NCBI GenBank assembly: GCA_017694835.1
Contig: JADIMJ010000065.1
Coordinates: forward strand, 1-64,000
Reading direction: 5' to 3'
DNA length: 64,000 bases
Source of the DNA: Candidatus Cryptobacteroides gallistercoris
GTDB lineage: Bacteria > Bacteroidota > Bacteroidia > Bacteroidales > UBA932
Positions 10,401-17,324 of this stretch are shown here, in pieces (position 1 is the first letter of the stretch; each line of letters starts with the position of its first letter). The translations under genes and the position numbers were made by a program. The notes below the pieces were generated by a model, which ran no database searches, was not told where the DNA came from, and was given only the letters and a program-made list of their open reading frames with translations.

Positions 10401-10535
10401 TATTTCAAAGGTCGGGAATTCATCCTTGTTCATGTAGACGAGGCCGGTGATGCCGAGCGCAATCAGGATTGCCACGGCAAAATAGACCATTTTCTTATGA
10501 TGTATCGCCCCCTTGACGATATCAGAAACATCCAT
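7407..10535 (-). CDS. RND efflux transporter, inner-membrane pump
   Basis: The 1042-residue protein has the AcrB-type layout: a first transmembrane helix near residues 17-35, a large periplasmic loop, a cluster of helices from about 335, a second large periplasmic loop and a final helix cluster. The proton-relay pair is Asp404-Asp405 in GMIVDDSI. Hydrophobic segments and length fit the RND family. It exports small molecules using the proton gradient. The order fusion protein, pump, TolC on one strand shows a complete tripartite system. The substrate cannot be told from sequence. It starts 18 bases after the fusion-protein stop. Confidence 0.92.
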   Translation of the reverse strand: MDVSDIVKGAIHHKKMVYFAVAILIALGITGLVYMNKDEFPTFEIKNGLIAGIYPGADAEEVEKQLTEPLEDVLFSFSEISRDNTSSYSRNGMCYIYTDLTTPASTKNEVWSKIKLKLDAVRQTLPPGVLAVAVMDDFSAVSSLLIALESDDKGYSEMKGYAEELSLRLQTIPELANARIIGGQNDEIAVTLDMERLSAYGISPSSIMLACQASGLQLGSGNFSTGYASSPIRIENTVASEREIAEKIVYSDPQGNILRLKDIATVERRWKKPSSLVSHNGNTAVIISVEMRPDNNIVAFGRDVDEVLSEFGKTLPDSVHVSKITDQPHVVGSSVLSFLRDLVISMIVVILVMLMLFPMKSALIASSGVPVCTAVAIAIMFLTGIDLNTVSLAALIVVLGMIVDDSIINMDGYMDKLGRGMGRIEAACASAKELFMPMFTATFAISVMFFPAKVLITGYLGDFVTNFPWVIAIALGASLAYAVLVVPSLEVRYIKSAKNTDKGIISRGQTFFFNAMQNGYEKMETLCFRHPKLTILAGAAAVALGILMFFNVNIQLMPKAARECFVVEIYLESGSGIDRTKEVSDSLEKILLKDKRITSVTSFVGTSSPRFHATYAPQTPSPDFAQFIVNTTSVKATESVLRDYEADYQHYFTDAVVRFKQMDYQAVSAPVEVRIKGDDYYALQSVADTIRHFMYASLDDRLQWIHSSADGTSSFVDVSLDPDEASRLGVSRSMLSLALAGAFNSIPIASVWEGDAKIPVNLYSEAVSDTMSYDVIANQMVATNVPGVSVPLRQIADIVPQWRPDTYLRTGGVETITVAADMKYSYSQPEAMREIKRYVEEKIEPGLPEGITISYGGLSSMNGQVGPEILVTFFCAVAILFLFLLVHFKKVSIAVLTLVLSSLCLFGAFFGLWLFGLDFGLTSVLGLISLVGIIVRNGILMFEYAEELRFEKGWDVKSASVEAGKRRMRPIFLTSCTTALGVLPMIISGDALWMPMGVVICFGTMLSIILITLIMPVSYWQIFKNADNVSSSNEKEAVANEK

Positions 10536-10553
10536 AGCCTTCTCCTCCGTACA

Positions 10554-11573
10554 TCATTCCACAACAGTGACGGACATTCCCCCGCTGACCTTCTGGACAC
10601 CTTCCGTTATCAGAAGGTCTCCTTCGGAAAGCCCCGAGGCCACAAGCACTCCTCTGCCGGAAAAGCCTCCGACAGTAATGTATTTCTTCAGGACCAGGTT
10701 CTCCGACACTGTCCAGACATACCTTCCGGACTCATCGGTCCTTACAGCCGAGGCCGGCACAACAATACCTTCTTCTCCTTCAGGAAACGAAACTTTGCAT
10801 ACCATTCCCGGCATCAGTCCCGGAACTGCCGATACCGGATCAAGCCTGCACATATAGCTGTGCGAGACAGGAGACGCCACCAGGCCTTTGGTAACAAGGG
10901 ACGCGTCAAAACCCAAGCCGGAAAGGGCAGGCACGGAAACACGGGCAATCTGTCCGGAATACAGTGAGCCGACCTCGCCTTCAGGGACAGGAATCTCAAT
11001 TTCAACGGCCGATATGTCCAACAGACGCACGAGAGGTTCCGCTGGAGACAAATCTACGCCTTCCTCGGCAAAGACATCGCCCAGAACTCCGTCAAACGGG
11101 GCCCTGACGGTACATCCGGCAAGGGCACTGTCCGCGGCTTCGGCTGAGGCCCTTGCCCTGTCAAGCTGAGTCTTTACCTCAACAGCCTTCACGTCGGGCA
11201 CACTGCCGCTTTCATGCACCTGCATAAGTCTTGAATAACCGTCCTCTGCCTGCTCCAGCGCAGCATGAGCCATTTTCCAGGTGCTTCTGACAGCAGGAGA
11301 CTCGACAACGGCTATCGTATCCCCTTTCTTTACCTCCTCGCCTTCACAAGCCAGGAGAGACACCAGCGTTCCTGAATACGGGCATGAAAGGACAGCGGAC
11401 TTTGCCGGCCGGACAGTCCCGACATAATTGCGGGATGCCGCATCAGTAATTTTTTCAACTGGGACAACACGCACAGGGACAGGATTATGATGCTCTGTAC
11501 CGGATCTCCCCGCACAGGCAGACAAGAGCAGGACCGGAAGGAAAATTGCCGGAGACAATAATTTACTTTTCAT
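10554..11573 (-). CDS. RND membrane-fusion (periplasmic adaptor) lipoprotein
   Basis: The protein is 339 residues with a lipobox at LLSAC (Cys20), so it is anchored in the inner membrane. The hemi-lipoyl halves (SCPYSGTLVSLLACEGEEVKKGDTIAVVES and CTVRAPFDGVLGDVFAEEGVDLSP) flank a short helical hairpin. A beta-barrel and a membrane-proximal domain (VPASAVRTDESGRYVWTV) follow. This is the HlyD/AcrA adaptor architecture, linking the RND pump to the TolC duct. It is preceded by a small lipoprotein gene with an 18-base gap. Confidence 0.9.
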   Translation of the reverse strand: MKSKLLSPAIFLPVLLLSACAGRSGTEHHNPVPVRVVPVEKITDAASRNYVGTVRPAKSAVLSCPYSGTLVSLLACEGEEVKKGDTIAVVESPAVRSTWKMAHAALEQAEDGYSRLMQVHESGSVPDVKAVEVKTQLDRARASAEAADSALAGCTVRAPFDGVLGDVFAEEGVDLSPAEPLVRLLDISAVEIEIPVPEGEVGSLYSGQIARVSVPALSGLGFDASLVTKGLVASPVSHSYMCRLDPVSAVPGLMPGMVCKVSFPEGEEGIVVPASAVRTDESGRYVWTVSENLVLKKYITVGGFSGRGVLVASGLSEGDLLITEGVQKVSGGMSVTVVE

Positions 11574-11591
11574 AGCAGCCTGAAGTCAAAT

Positions 11592-12101
11592 TTATCTGTT
11601 CTCCTTTGCCACACAGTCCACGGAACTTTCAGTTATCCTGTAGGTTATCCCCTCATGGACACAGGTTCCGGCATATTCAAGCCTGAATATTATGACATCC
11701 GAATACCGTTCTCCGTACCCGGACACATCGACATCCATTTCAACCGCATCTGCCGCAAGCACTCCGTTGCCGAAGTTCACCTGAAGCCGCCTCGCTGCCG
11801 GAGAAAGCCTCAGAAGCCTGCCGTCCGCATTGGCATCAAAAACAACTGCCCCTCCGGTCACCGGACGCATCGTCAGAATCATGTCCCCCGAGGACTTGTC
11901 CGCCGTCACGATGTCAAGCTGGCCGGCCTCCGCCGGTACAGAAACTGTCAATGTATCATCCGATGATGCAAGAACGACCGTCCCGCTTGTCGAATAAGAA
12001 TAATTGCCTCTGAATCTTGACGGACCTTCCTTGGAGCATCCCGTCATCAGAACCAGCGCCACAGCAGCTGCGGCGGCCGGCATCCAACCTGAAATTTTCA
12101 T
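11592..12101 (-). CDS. Small lipoprotein inside the efflux operon, function unknown
   Basis: The 169-residue product (ATG at 12101) has a clear lipoprotein signal peptide with Cys22 in VLMTGC. After it comes a beta-rich domain (SYSTSGTVVLASSDDTLTVSVP) and two Cys near the C-terminus that could form a disulfide. I do not recognise the family. Its position between the TetR gene and the adaptor gene, on the same strand, suggests it is co-regulated with the pump. An accessory or substrate-binding role is only inference. A tandem 16-bp repeat lies just upstream. Confidence 0.6.
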   Translation of the reverse strand: MKISGWMPAAAAAVALVLMTGCSKEGPSRFRGNYSYSTSGTVVLASSDDTLTVSVPAEAGQLDIVTADKSSGDMILTMRPVTGGAVVFDANADGRLLRLSPAARRLQVNFGNGVLAADAVEMDVDVSGYGERYSDVIIFRLEYAGTCVHEGITYRITESSVDCVAKENR

Positions 12102-12120
12102 ATTCCTATATTTTAATTGT

Positions 12121-12152
12121 CTCATCATACAGTTGCCTCATTATACAGTTGT
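12121..12152. repeat. Tandem 16-bp duplication between TetR and lipoprotein genes
   Basis: CTCATCATACAGTTGC (12121-12136) is followed directly by CTCATTATACAGTTGT (12137-12152), with 14 of 16 positions identical. It lies about 20 bases upstream of the lipoprotein start. It could be an operator for the TetR protein or simply a slippage duplication like the others at gene junctions in this window. Confidence 0.7.
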
Positions 12153-12207
12153 CATATTCTTCATGAAGATTATGGGACCTGATATAATCCTGTCCGTCAT
12201 GAAGTTT

Positions 12208-12807
12208 CTATCTGACATTCTTGGATACAAGAAGCTCTACCATGGTCTCGTAAGTAGCCTTCATGGTCTCATAGTCACCTGAATGAAAGAATTGCATTTC
12301 AATGCCTTTCAGCAATATGGACAGCAATTTCGCAAAGGCTTCGGGATTGACGGCATCAGAAAGAGCACCGGCCCTGTGTCCCTCGTCGCACAGATATCTG
12401 AAATACTCCGTTTCCCACCGGTCAAAATCCTCCCGCGCGGCATCAACGACTTCAGAAATCTCGTTCTGTCCGTAGGTATATGCGGAATTCATATATTGTA
12501 TGTAGACTTTCGCTGAATGAAGCAAAGCCATTCTGGTCGTCAGATATGAGACAAGCTGAGTCTTCATGTCTTCTGAATATCTGTTCCTTACTTCCTGGAG
12601 GCCATCCCGCACTATGCTGAACTCCTTCTGAAGAACGGCCTGGAAAATTGACAGCTTCCCGTCAAAATAATAATATACCGATGTCTTCGCCCTATGTGCC
12701 CTTCGGGCGATTTCGTCAACTGATGTCTTTTCGTATCCGAATCTGCCAAAAAGCCAGAGAGCCGAATCGACTATTGATTCCCTTACTTTTTCTGAATTCT
12801 TCATCAT
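12208..12807 (-). CDS. TetR-family transcriptional regulator
   Basis: The protein is about 199 residues. An upstream TTG at 12825 would add six residues, but the tandem ATGs at 12807 and 12804 are better starts. The N-terminal 55 residues form the TetR helix-turn-helix (SALWLFGRFGYEKTSVDEIA, then KTSVYYYFDGK). The remainder is an all-helical ligand-binding domain. The family represses neighbouring efflux genes until a ligand binds, and the tripartite pump lies directly downstream on the same strand, so it is the probable local regulator. Direct repeats overlap its start region. Confidence 0.85.
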   Translation of the reverse strand: MMKNSEKVRESIVDSALWLFGRFGYEKTSVDEIARRAHRAKTSVYYYFDGKLSIFQAVLQKEFSIVRDGLQEVRNRYSEDMKTQLVSYLTTRMALLHSAKVYIQYMNSAYTYGQNEISEVVDAAREDFDRWETEYFRYLCDEGHRAGALSDAVNPEAFAKLLSILLKGIEMQFFHSGDYETMKATYETMVELLVSKNVR

Positions 12808-12841
12808 CCTGTCAATTTTACGCAATTATCCTGTCAATTTT
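12806..12841. repeat. Direct repeat at the TetR start (possible operator)
   Basis: On the reverse strand the 14-mer AAAATTGACAGGAT occurs twice (12841-12828 and 12819-12806), start to start 22 bases, about two helical turns. The second copy ends at the first ATG of the TetR gene. Autoregulatory binding by the TetR protein would fit the spacing, but TetR operators are usually inverted repeats, so a duplication without function is equally possible. Confidence 0.55.
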
Positions 12842-12910
12842 GCACAGAAAAATTTTTCCTGCAAATTTTCGACCAAAACAGTTTTTCAGTACAAAATAAA
12901 GCGAAAGAAA

Positions 12911-12954
12911 AGAGGTTGCCCCAAAAGAAATCCTCCTCTTTTGAGCCAACCTCT
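12911..12954 (-). terminator. Terminator-like hairpin after the small lipoprotein gene
   Basis: AGAGGTTG (12911-12918) pairs with CAACCTCT (12947-12954), and inside it CAAAAGA (12922-12928) pairs with TCTTTTG (12937-12943). On the reverse strand the stem is followed by a T-rich stretch. It lies 23 bases beyond the stop of the lipoprotein gene at 12978, and faces the start of the TetR gene. Confidence 0.7.
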
Positions 12955-12977
12955 CCTTCTCCTGTCTGTACCGAACG

Positions 12978-13358
12978 CTACTGAAGTGAATCCAGAGGCA
13001 TGCCAACGCCTTCCATAAAGCCGTCTATGAATCCCGGCAGCCGTTCCATGAATTCCTGGACACCTCTTTTGGTCTGCTCGATGCCTTCTCTCATCTGAGC
13101 TCCATAATACCTCCCGAGCGCCTTGTCTATGGCTTCCTGCTCCTCGGGAGTATAGGATTCCTGGTCAGATTCATATTCAAGGAGATATTCCTCAAGAAGA
13201 CTGTCTCTCTGAGCCCATTCTTCCGGCGTCAGGTTCCCAGAATTCTCCACCGCCTCATCGACAAGGCTGTTGATTTTGTCCGTAGTCGTGGCACATCCTG
13301 CCGACATAAGGATACATGCGGCCGCAGACAGCAGCCTGAACAAAACATTCTTTTTCAT
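12978..13358 (-). CDS. Small acidic lipoprotein of a Bacteroidota family
   Basis: The start at 13358 gives 126 residues with a signal peptide and lipobox MSAGC (Cys22). The mature part is helical and highly acidic, with the phrase LTPEEWAQRDSLLEEY and a second SYTPEEQEAIDKALGRYYG. This 'T-x-E-E-W/Q' pattern resembles small Bacteroidota lipoproteins such as DUF6565, but I am not certain. It stands alone with its own terminator. A periplasmic or outer-membrane location is expected and the function is unknown. Confidence 0.6.
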   Translation of the reverse strand: MKKNVLFRLLSAAACILMSAGCATTTDKINSLVDEAVENSGNLTPEEWAQRDSLLEEYLLEYESDQESYTPEEQEAIDKALGRYYGAQMREGIEQTKRGVQEFMERLPGFIDGFMEGVGMPLDSLQ

Positions 13359-13479
13359 GATAATACCTGTATTCATATTCATTGAATAGTCTCGGCCGTA
13401 AGCGTCAGGCCTTTGAGGTCCACATATTTATTCGGGTTGCTTGTAGAAAATATCCTGCCGAACATGCAGTGCAGTAATA

Positions 13480-15261
13480 TTACAGGACCCCGAAATCCGC
13501 CACGCCGTAAGTTCCGTCTGCGCTGGTTCGCAGCGGAATAATCCGGATATGCCTCAATTCAACCGGATTGTCGAATCTCACTTCCTGGCGCACCGGATTA
13601 TTCACAATATTCTCAAACATCTTGTCCGAATAAATCCGGGTCCAGGTCTCTCCGTCACGGCTCACCTCCAGGTCATAGCTGATGATGCATCCGCCCTTGC
13701 CTTTCTTTCTCGGGGTATAATAGAACCCTTCTGCAGCCTTCATTTCCTCCAGGTCAATGACAAGGGCTTCCGAAGATTCCTTGACCAGACCGGAATCATC
13801 AGGCTCGTCCCATGCCTGCGTCTCCCCCATTATTTCATCCAGATACAGGCCGAAACCGTTCAGCACAGGGCATGCATACGATTTCTCAATATTTATGCGC
13901 ACCGCATCTGTCGTAAGCCTGTCTGTCAGAAGTATCCGCTTGTACCCTATGGTCGTGCCCTCGGCAGCCCTTGTCCAACCGCCGGAGAGGTCTCGGACAT
14001 CCACGCTGAACCGTGCCACCCTCTGCCCGAGAGGAATGTACTCCTGAAGCATTATCCTGTTGAAGGTCTTCTGTGCGCCAAGGTCCACGACGAGCGAAGC
14101 CCCGGTCACTCCGTCGTCCGTCGTCCAGTATGAATCATAGTTGTCATCAAGGATATTGGATGCGGCAAACCTCGGGCTGTCCCCTCTCACTGCTGTCGCT
14201 TCCGCCGCTGCTCCGTCCGACATGTCAGTCGCGAAGATTTTGTCAAGGGCCGCCCGGAATTCCATCAGCCTGAGAGAATCCGTACTGTGTATGAGCCCCC
14301 TCTTGTCCGGAGGGACATTCAGAAGAAGCAGCGAGTTCCTCCCCACGCTGGCATAATATATACCGAGCAGGTCGGAGAGTGACTTCACCTTGTCATTCTC
14401 TGAATCCTTGTAGAACCACCCCGGCCTTATGGACACATCGGCCTCTCCCGGAATCCAGGCCTTTCCATGCACATTTCCGCAGTTGAGGGTATCCCTGTGA
14501 GGGGATTTGCCTGGAGCAAAGCCTGCAGTATCCAGTCCTGACCAGCATGTCCGTCCCGCATATCCGGCTTCATTGCCAATCCATCGGCATCCCGGGCCGG
14601 TGTCACTGAAAATAATGGCATCAGGCTGATACTCATACACCGTCCTGTGGTAAAGGTCCCAGTCATACACCTGTACCTTCCCGTTCGGACCCTCTCCGCA
14701 TGCACCGTCAAACCATTGCTCGAACACCGGGCCATAGTCTCCGAGTGCGCTTGCCAAGGTCTGCCTGAAGACTTCATTATATTCATCCGTACCATAAGCA
14801 GGGTCATTCCGGTCCCACGGGGAAATATAAACTCCGAACTCAAGCCCATATTCGCGGCAGGCATCCGACAATTCCCTCAGCACATCGCCCTTGCCGTCCC
14901 TCCAGGAGCTCTGCGCCACAGTATGGCGACTCACAGGGTTCGGCCATAGACAGAATCCGTCATGATGCTTGGCCGTAATGATGATGCCCTTCATCCCGGC
15001 CGCCTTCGCTATGGAAGCCCACTGCCGGCAGTCCATTGCGGAAGGATTGAAGATGTCGGCATCCTCCTGCCCGGTGCCCCATTCGGCACTTGTAAATGTA
15101 TTCGGTCCGAAATGACAGAACATATTCATCTCCATCTTCTGCCATTCCACCTGCTGAGGGGAAGGCACAGCCCCGTATGGAGCAGGAGCATCAGGTCCGC
15201 AGGAAGAAAGCACCGCGTATCCTGTCAGAAGGCACAAAGCCTTGAAGAAATTTCCTTTCAT
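13480..15261 (-). CDS. GH29 alpha-L-fucosidase (B-type) with C-terminal F5/8-type domain
   Basis: This 593-residue lipoprotein (lipobox LSSC, Cys21) has a GH29 barrel in the first 340 residues, with MFCHFGPNTF, ITAKHHDGFCLWP and the catalytic nucleophile Asp185 in EQWFDGACGEG. Residues about 350-470 form a discoidin/F5-8 type C (CBM32-like) module, with a further beta domain to the C-terminus. The sequence pattern, with a longer loop after WFDG and the DWDLYHRTVYEYQP segment, is that of GH29 subfamily B, which prefers alpha-1,3/1,4-linked fucose on Lewis-type glycans. The assignment to subfamily B is from memory of the pattern. The gene is monocistronic. It may act on the same glycoproteins as the PUL further on. 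Confidence 0.85.
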   Translation of the reverse strand: MKGNFFKALCLLTGYAVLSSCGPDAPAPYGAVPSPQQVEWQKMEMNMFCHFGPNTFTSAEWGTGQEDADIFNPSAMDCRQWASIAKAAGMKGIIITAKHHDGFCLWPNPVSRHTVAQSSWRDGKGDVLRELSDACREYGLEFGVYISPWDRNDPAYGTDEYNEVFRQTLASALGDYGPVFEQWFDGACGEGPNGKVQVYDWDLYHRTVYEYQPDAIIFSDTGPGCRWIGNEAGYAGRTCWSGLDTAGFAPGKSPHRDTLNCGNVHGKAWIPGEADVSIRPGWFYKDSENDKVKSLSDLLGIYYASVGRNSLLLLNVPPDKRGLIHSTDSLRLMEFRAALDKIFATDMSDGAAAEATAVRGDSPRFAASNILDDNYDSYWTTDDGVTGASLVVDLGAQKTFNRIMLQEYIPLGQRVARFSVDVRDLSGGWTRAAEGTTIGYKRILLTDRLTTDAVRINIEKSYACPVLNGFGLYLDEIMGETQAWDEPDDSGLVKESSEALVIDLEEMKAAEGFYYTPRKKGKGGCIISYDLEVSRDGETWTRIYSDKMFENIVNNPVRQEVRFDNPVELRHIRIIPLRTSADGTYGVADFGVL

Positions 15262-15409
15262 AAAAGGGGGTCGGTTAGTTGTTATTTTTCATACACATCC
15301 ATAAAGATAGGCATTTGATTGGAAACAGACAAAACTCCGGCAGGGAATTTATTCGGAATTTTATCGGCTGACATGTTTCCTGCCCGGACCGGTACTGTCA
15401 CTGGATGCC

Positions 15410-15449
15410 CGCGGCCGTTGGGAGGCATTTTGTATGTCCACCGGCCGCG
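15410..15449. repeat. REP-like palindrome, copy 2
   Basis: CGCGGCCGTTGG (15410-15421) pairs with CCACCGGCCGCG (15438-15449) with one G.T mismatch. The 16-base loop carries the GGCATTTTG core also found in the copies at 45345 and 55302. It lies in the divergent gap between the fucosidase and antitoxin genes. Confidence 0.8.
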
Positions 15450-15559
15450 ATATGGACAAAAATAGATATACACACCGCAGGACCTGCCAGCATAGCATAT
15501 AATCACCCTGGATTTTCTGTTATGGAGGATTTCTGTTGATACAAATGTTTGATGCAAAG

Positions 15560-15591
15560 TTTGGCCGTTTAGAGAACCGTTATTATATTTG
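15560..15591 (+). promoter_or_regulatory. Promoter of the toxin-antitoxin operon
   Basis: TTTG (15560-15563), 20 bases, then TATATTTG (15584-15591): an exact Bacteroidota -33/-7 pair. Transcription should begin about 30 bases before the antitoxin ATG at 15631, within the palindrome described next. Confidence 0.75.
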
Positions 15592-15613
15592 TGTACCGAT
15601 TTTGGTACGCAAA
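15588..15613. promoter_or_regulatory. Palindromic operator overlapping the -7 element of the TA promoter
   Basis: The dyad is TTTG-t-GTACC (15588-15597), a 6-base centre, then GGTAC-g-CAAA (15604-15613). All nine paired positions on each arm match. Its left arm is the TTTG of the -7 box, so a bound protein would block RNA polymerase. YefM-type antitoxins and their toxin complexes are known to repress their own operons through such palindromes. Confidence 0.65.
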
Positions 15614-15630
15614 TATAAATTATAAAAGTT

Positions 15631-15891
15631 ATGGCAGTCATTCAGATTACATCAAGAGAATTCAGGGAAAAGCAGGCATCTATGTTTGCTCTCGCAGACA
15701 AAGGGGAACTGGTGGTAATCAGGCGCAGGGGGAAGGTCTCCTATATGCTGACCCCTGTTTACGAAGAGGATTTTGTCCTTTCACCGGAACTTGAGAAGAG
15801 GCTCGAAGAGGGTCGCAGACAATACAGAGAGGGCAATGTCACAACCTGCACGACAAAGGAGGAACTTAATAAATTCTTGGAATCGCTATGA
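15631..15891 (+). CDS. Phd/YefM-family antitoxin
   Basis: The 86-residue protein opens with the typical Phd/YefM fold (AVIQITSREFREKQASMFALADKGELVVIRRRGKVSYMLTPV), a DNA-binding dimerisation domain, followed by an acidic, helical C-terminal tail (residues about 50-86) of the kind that wraps around the toxin. The gene overlaps the toxin gene by four bases (ATGA), giving coupled translation. A palindrome over the promoter suits autorepression by this protein. Confidence 0.88.
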   Translation: MAVIQITSREFREKQASMFALADKGELVVIRRRGKVSYMLTPVYEEDFVLSPELEKRLEEGRRQYREGNVTTCTTKEELNKFLESL

Positions 15892-16166
15892 GTCTGTATA
15901 AAATAGAATTTACCCAAATAGCGATAAAGACTGTATCAAAATACAAGAAATCCAATCCCGTGCAATACAAGAAGCTCGTCAAGCTGCTTAATGAGTTGAT
16001 GGAGCATCCGAGGACAGGGACGGGACACCCGGAACCTCTTAAATCAGGCAATTCGATAACATATTGCAGAAGAATATCAAAAAACGACCGCCTGATTTAT
16101 GATATATATGAGGAGAAAGTCACCGTGTTGGTCCTGACCATAGAGGGGCATTACGACGACAAATGA
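15888..16166 (+). CDS. YoeB-family mRNA-interferase toxin
   Basis: The 92-residue protein matches the Txe/YoeB family: GTGHPEPLKSGNS at 44-56 with the catalytic-type Glu49, RRI at 61-63, DRLIYDI at 67-73 (Arg68) and the C-terminal His88-Tyr89 pair in EGHYDD. YoeB toxins cut mRNA on the ribosome during translation. Glu, Arg, His and Tyr are all present, so the toxin looks intact. Its start overlaps the antitoxin stop by four bases. A composite repeat follows the operon. Confidence 0.88.
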   Translation: MSLYKIEFTQIAIKTVSKYKKSNPVQYKKLVKLLNELMEHPRTGTGHPEPLKSGNSITYCRRISKNDRLIYDIYEEKVTVLVLTIEGHYDDK

Positions 16167-16240
16167 CTGATGCTATGGGCGGAACTAATCGAAAGCGGCA
16201 AATGATATGTCAAGACAAAGACAGCGGAACAGGCAATCAC

Positions 16241-16387
16241 CGCGGCCGGTGGACACCCGTTTGCCCCTCCACCGGGCGCGTTTTTGCGGAGTTTTCGCGC
16301 CCGTCGGTATTTTCAAAATGCCATCGGCCACACTTTTGCGGGAAAATCACGGCCGTCGGAGGCTCTTTTTACTGTCCAACGGGCGCG
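16241..16387. repeat. Composite three-hairpin REP-like element, copy A (147 bp)
   Basis: Left hairpin: CGCGGCCGGTGG (16241-16252) with CCACCGGGCGCG (16269-16280). Middle hairpin: CCGTCGGTATTTT (16301-16313) with AAAATGCCATCGG (16315-16327), three mismatches. Right hairpin: CGGCCGTCGG (16350-16359) with CCAACGGGCG (16376-16385). The spacers TTTTTGCGGAGTTTTCGCG and CACTTTTGCGGGAAAATC recur almost unchanged in the copy at 55302-55448, which has exactly the same length. Both copies lie a short distance beyond the 3' end of a tRNA gene. Confidence 0.85.
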
Positions 16388-16510
16388 CCAAGAAATCAAG
16401 ACGAATTTTCCTTTTATGCCATAAAATGCTCCTGACGCAGGCTTAAGCCAAGAACAGACCGGAACGGCAGCACAGCTGTGCCAGAGCGACATAACACGCT
16501 GATATATACA

Positions 16511-16536
16511 AAAATAGCCCCACCGAAGTGAGGCTA
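16511..16536 (-). terminator. Intrinsic terminator of tRNA-Gly
   Basis: TAGCCCCAC (16515-16523) pairs with GTGAGGCTA (16528-16536) around a CGAA loop with one mismatch. On the reverse strand it is followed by a T run (16514-16511). It sits 8 bases past the tRNA 3' end. Confidence 0.85.
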
Positions 16537-16544
16537 AAAGCAGA

Positions 16545-16616
<72 letters not shown>

Positions 16617-16677
16617 ATTTTATGCAAATTTTATTGCAAAATCTTTTAAAGAACTCTCATTCCTGTGAATGGGATTG

Positions 16678-16709
16678 CAAAGATATGTCAATTCTTTGAT
16701 ACCTGCAAA
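16678..16709 (-). promoter_or_regulatory. Promoter of tRNA-Gly
   Basis: On the reverse strand TTTG (16709-16706), 20 bases, then TATCTTTG (16685-16678). This matches the Bacteroidota consensus and lies about 60 bases upstream of the mature tRNA. Confidence 0.75.
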
Positions 16710-16722
16710 TTTTTTATCAATA

Positions 16723-16818
16723 ATTGATTGATTTAATCAAATTAATTGAATTCATTCATTGAATGCATTAATGGTATTAATTCATTGAATGGCATTGATT
16801 GAATCAATCAAATTAATT
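16723..16818. repeat. AT-rich repeat cluster between tRNA-Gly and the cupin gene
   Basis: Two 25-bp copies starting ATTGATTGA and ending AATCAAATTAATT (16723-16747 and 16794-16818) agree at 23 of 25 positions and are 71 bases apart. Between them ATTCATTGAATG occurs twice. The second long copy ends 6 bases before the cupin stop codon. Each copy is also partly self-complementary. The function is unknown. Confidence 0.7.
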
Positions 16819-16823
16819 TAATT

Positions 16824-17153
16824 TTACTGTTTCGGGACGACGGCGATGAAGTCAAGGTCGGAATCAGAGTCATTTATCAGGCTGTGGGTGTGGCCCTTGG
16901 GGCAATAGTGGCAGAGGCCGGCATGAACCGGGGATTTCTCCCCGTCCATAATTACCGAGCCGTGGCCGGATGTGATGAATATGACTTCGCAGCTGTCCCC
17001 GTGGGTGTGCATTCCGATGGAGGCGCCAGGAATCAGGGTTGACTTCATTATGCGGTTGGTGCCGTCAAAGAACATCCTGGCGCGGAGTTCCTTATCTCCG
17101 CCCTTGAAATTGGGGATGACGGAAAGTTCCGTCTTGTCAAAATCTATATTCAT
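16824..17153 (-). CDS. Small single-domain cupin
   Basis: The 109-residue protein is one cupin barrel. Motif 1 supplies His49, His51 and Glu56 (GMHTHGDSCEVIFITSGHG), and motif 2 supplies His90 (PKGHTHSLIN), the four usual metal ligands. No signal peptide is present, so it is cytoplasmic. Cupins of this size include isomerases, dioxygenases and sugar or metabolite-binding proteins, and the reaction cannot be told. It lies downstream of pheS on the same strand with a 171-base gap containing degenerate repeats. Confidence 0.8.
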   Translation of the reverse strand: MNIDFDKTELSVIPNFKGGDKELRARMFFDGTNRIMKSTLIPGASIGMHTHGDSCEVIFITSGHGSVIMDGEKSPVHAGLCHYCPKGHTHSLINDSDSDLDFIAVVPKQ

Positions 17154-17178
17154 GACCTTATGGAATTGATATGCTGCT

Positions 17179-17275
17179 GATGTCTGGAAACTGTATTATT
17201 TATACTTTATACTATGGATGTCCGGAAACTGTATTGTCGGTACATTGTTGATATCCGGACACCGCATTGTTGATA
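17179..17275. repeat. Degenerate tandem repeat upstream of the cupin gene
   Basis: Three copies of a unit beginning GATGTCTGGAAACTGTATT start at 17179, 17217 and 17250 (the third reads GATATCCGGACACCGCATT). The spacing is 38 and 33 bases. A looser fourth copy may begin near 17270. They fill the gap between pheS and the cupin gene, close to the cupin start. Confidence 0.65.
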
Positions 17276-17324
17276 TACTGTGGAGCCCGGATAATGCATG
17301 TTGATTCACTGCTGATGCCGAAAA

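Larger units (their letters stand above)
15262..15630. other. Intergenic region between the fucosidase and toxin-antitoxin genes
   Basis: This 369-base gap holds a REP-like hairpin (15410-15449), the toxin-antitoxin promoter (15560-15591) and its palindrome (15588-15613). A near-match to a reverse-strand -7 element, TATCTTTA, near 15301-15310 might serve the fucosidase gene. I see no conserved reading frame in it. Confidence 0.6.
16167..16544. other. Intergenic region with composite repeat and tRNA terminator
   Basis: This 378-base stretch between the toxin gene and tRNA-Gly holds the 147-bp composite repeat (16241-16387) and the tRNA terminator (16511-16536). Open frames can be drawn through the repeat on the forward strand, but the same peptides arise from the paralogous repeat at 55302, so they reflect repeated DNA, not genes. 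Confidence 0.7.

Noticed and set aside
12825-12825. TTG start for the TetR gene
   Set aside because: Two ATG codons follow at 12807 and 12804 and the helix-turn-helix begins soon after them; the TTG start adds only residues encoded by the direct repeat.
16163-16446. Forward open frames encoding 79-90 residue proteins after the toxin gene
   Set aside because: The same peptides arise from the paralogous repeat at 55280-55540. They are readings through the composite REP-like element, not genes.
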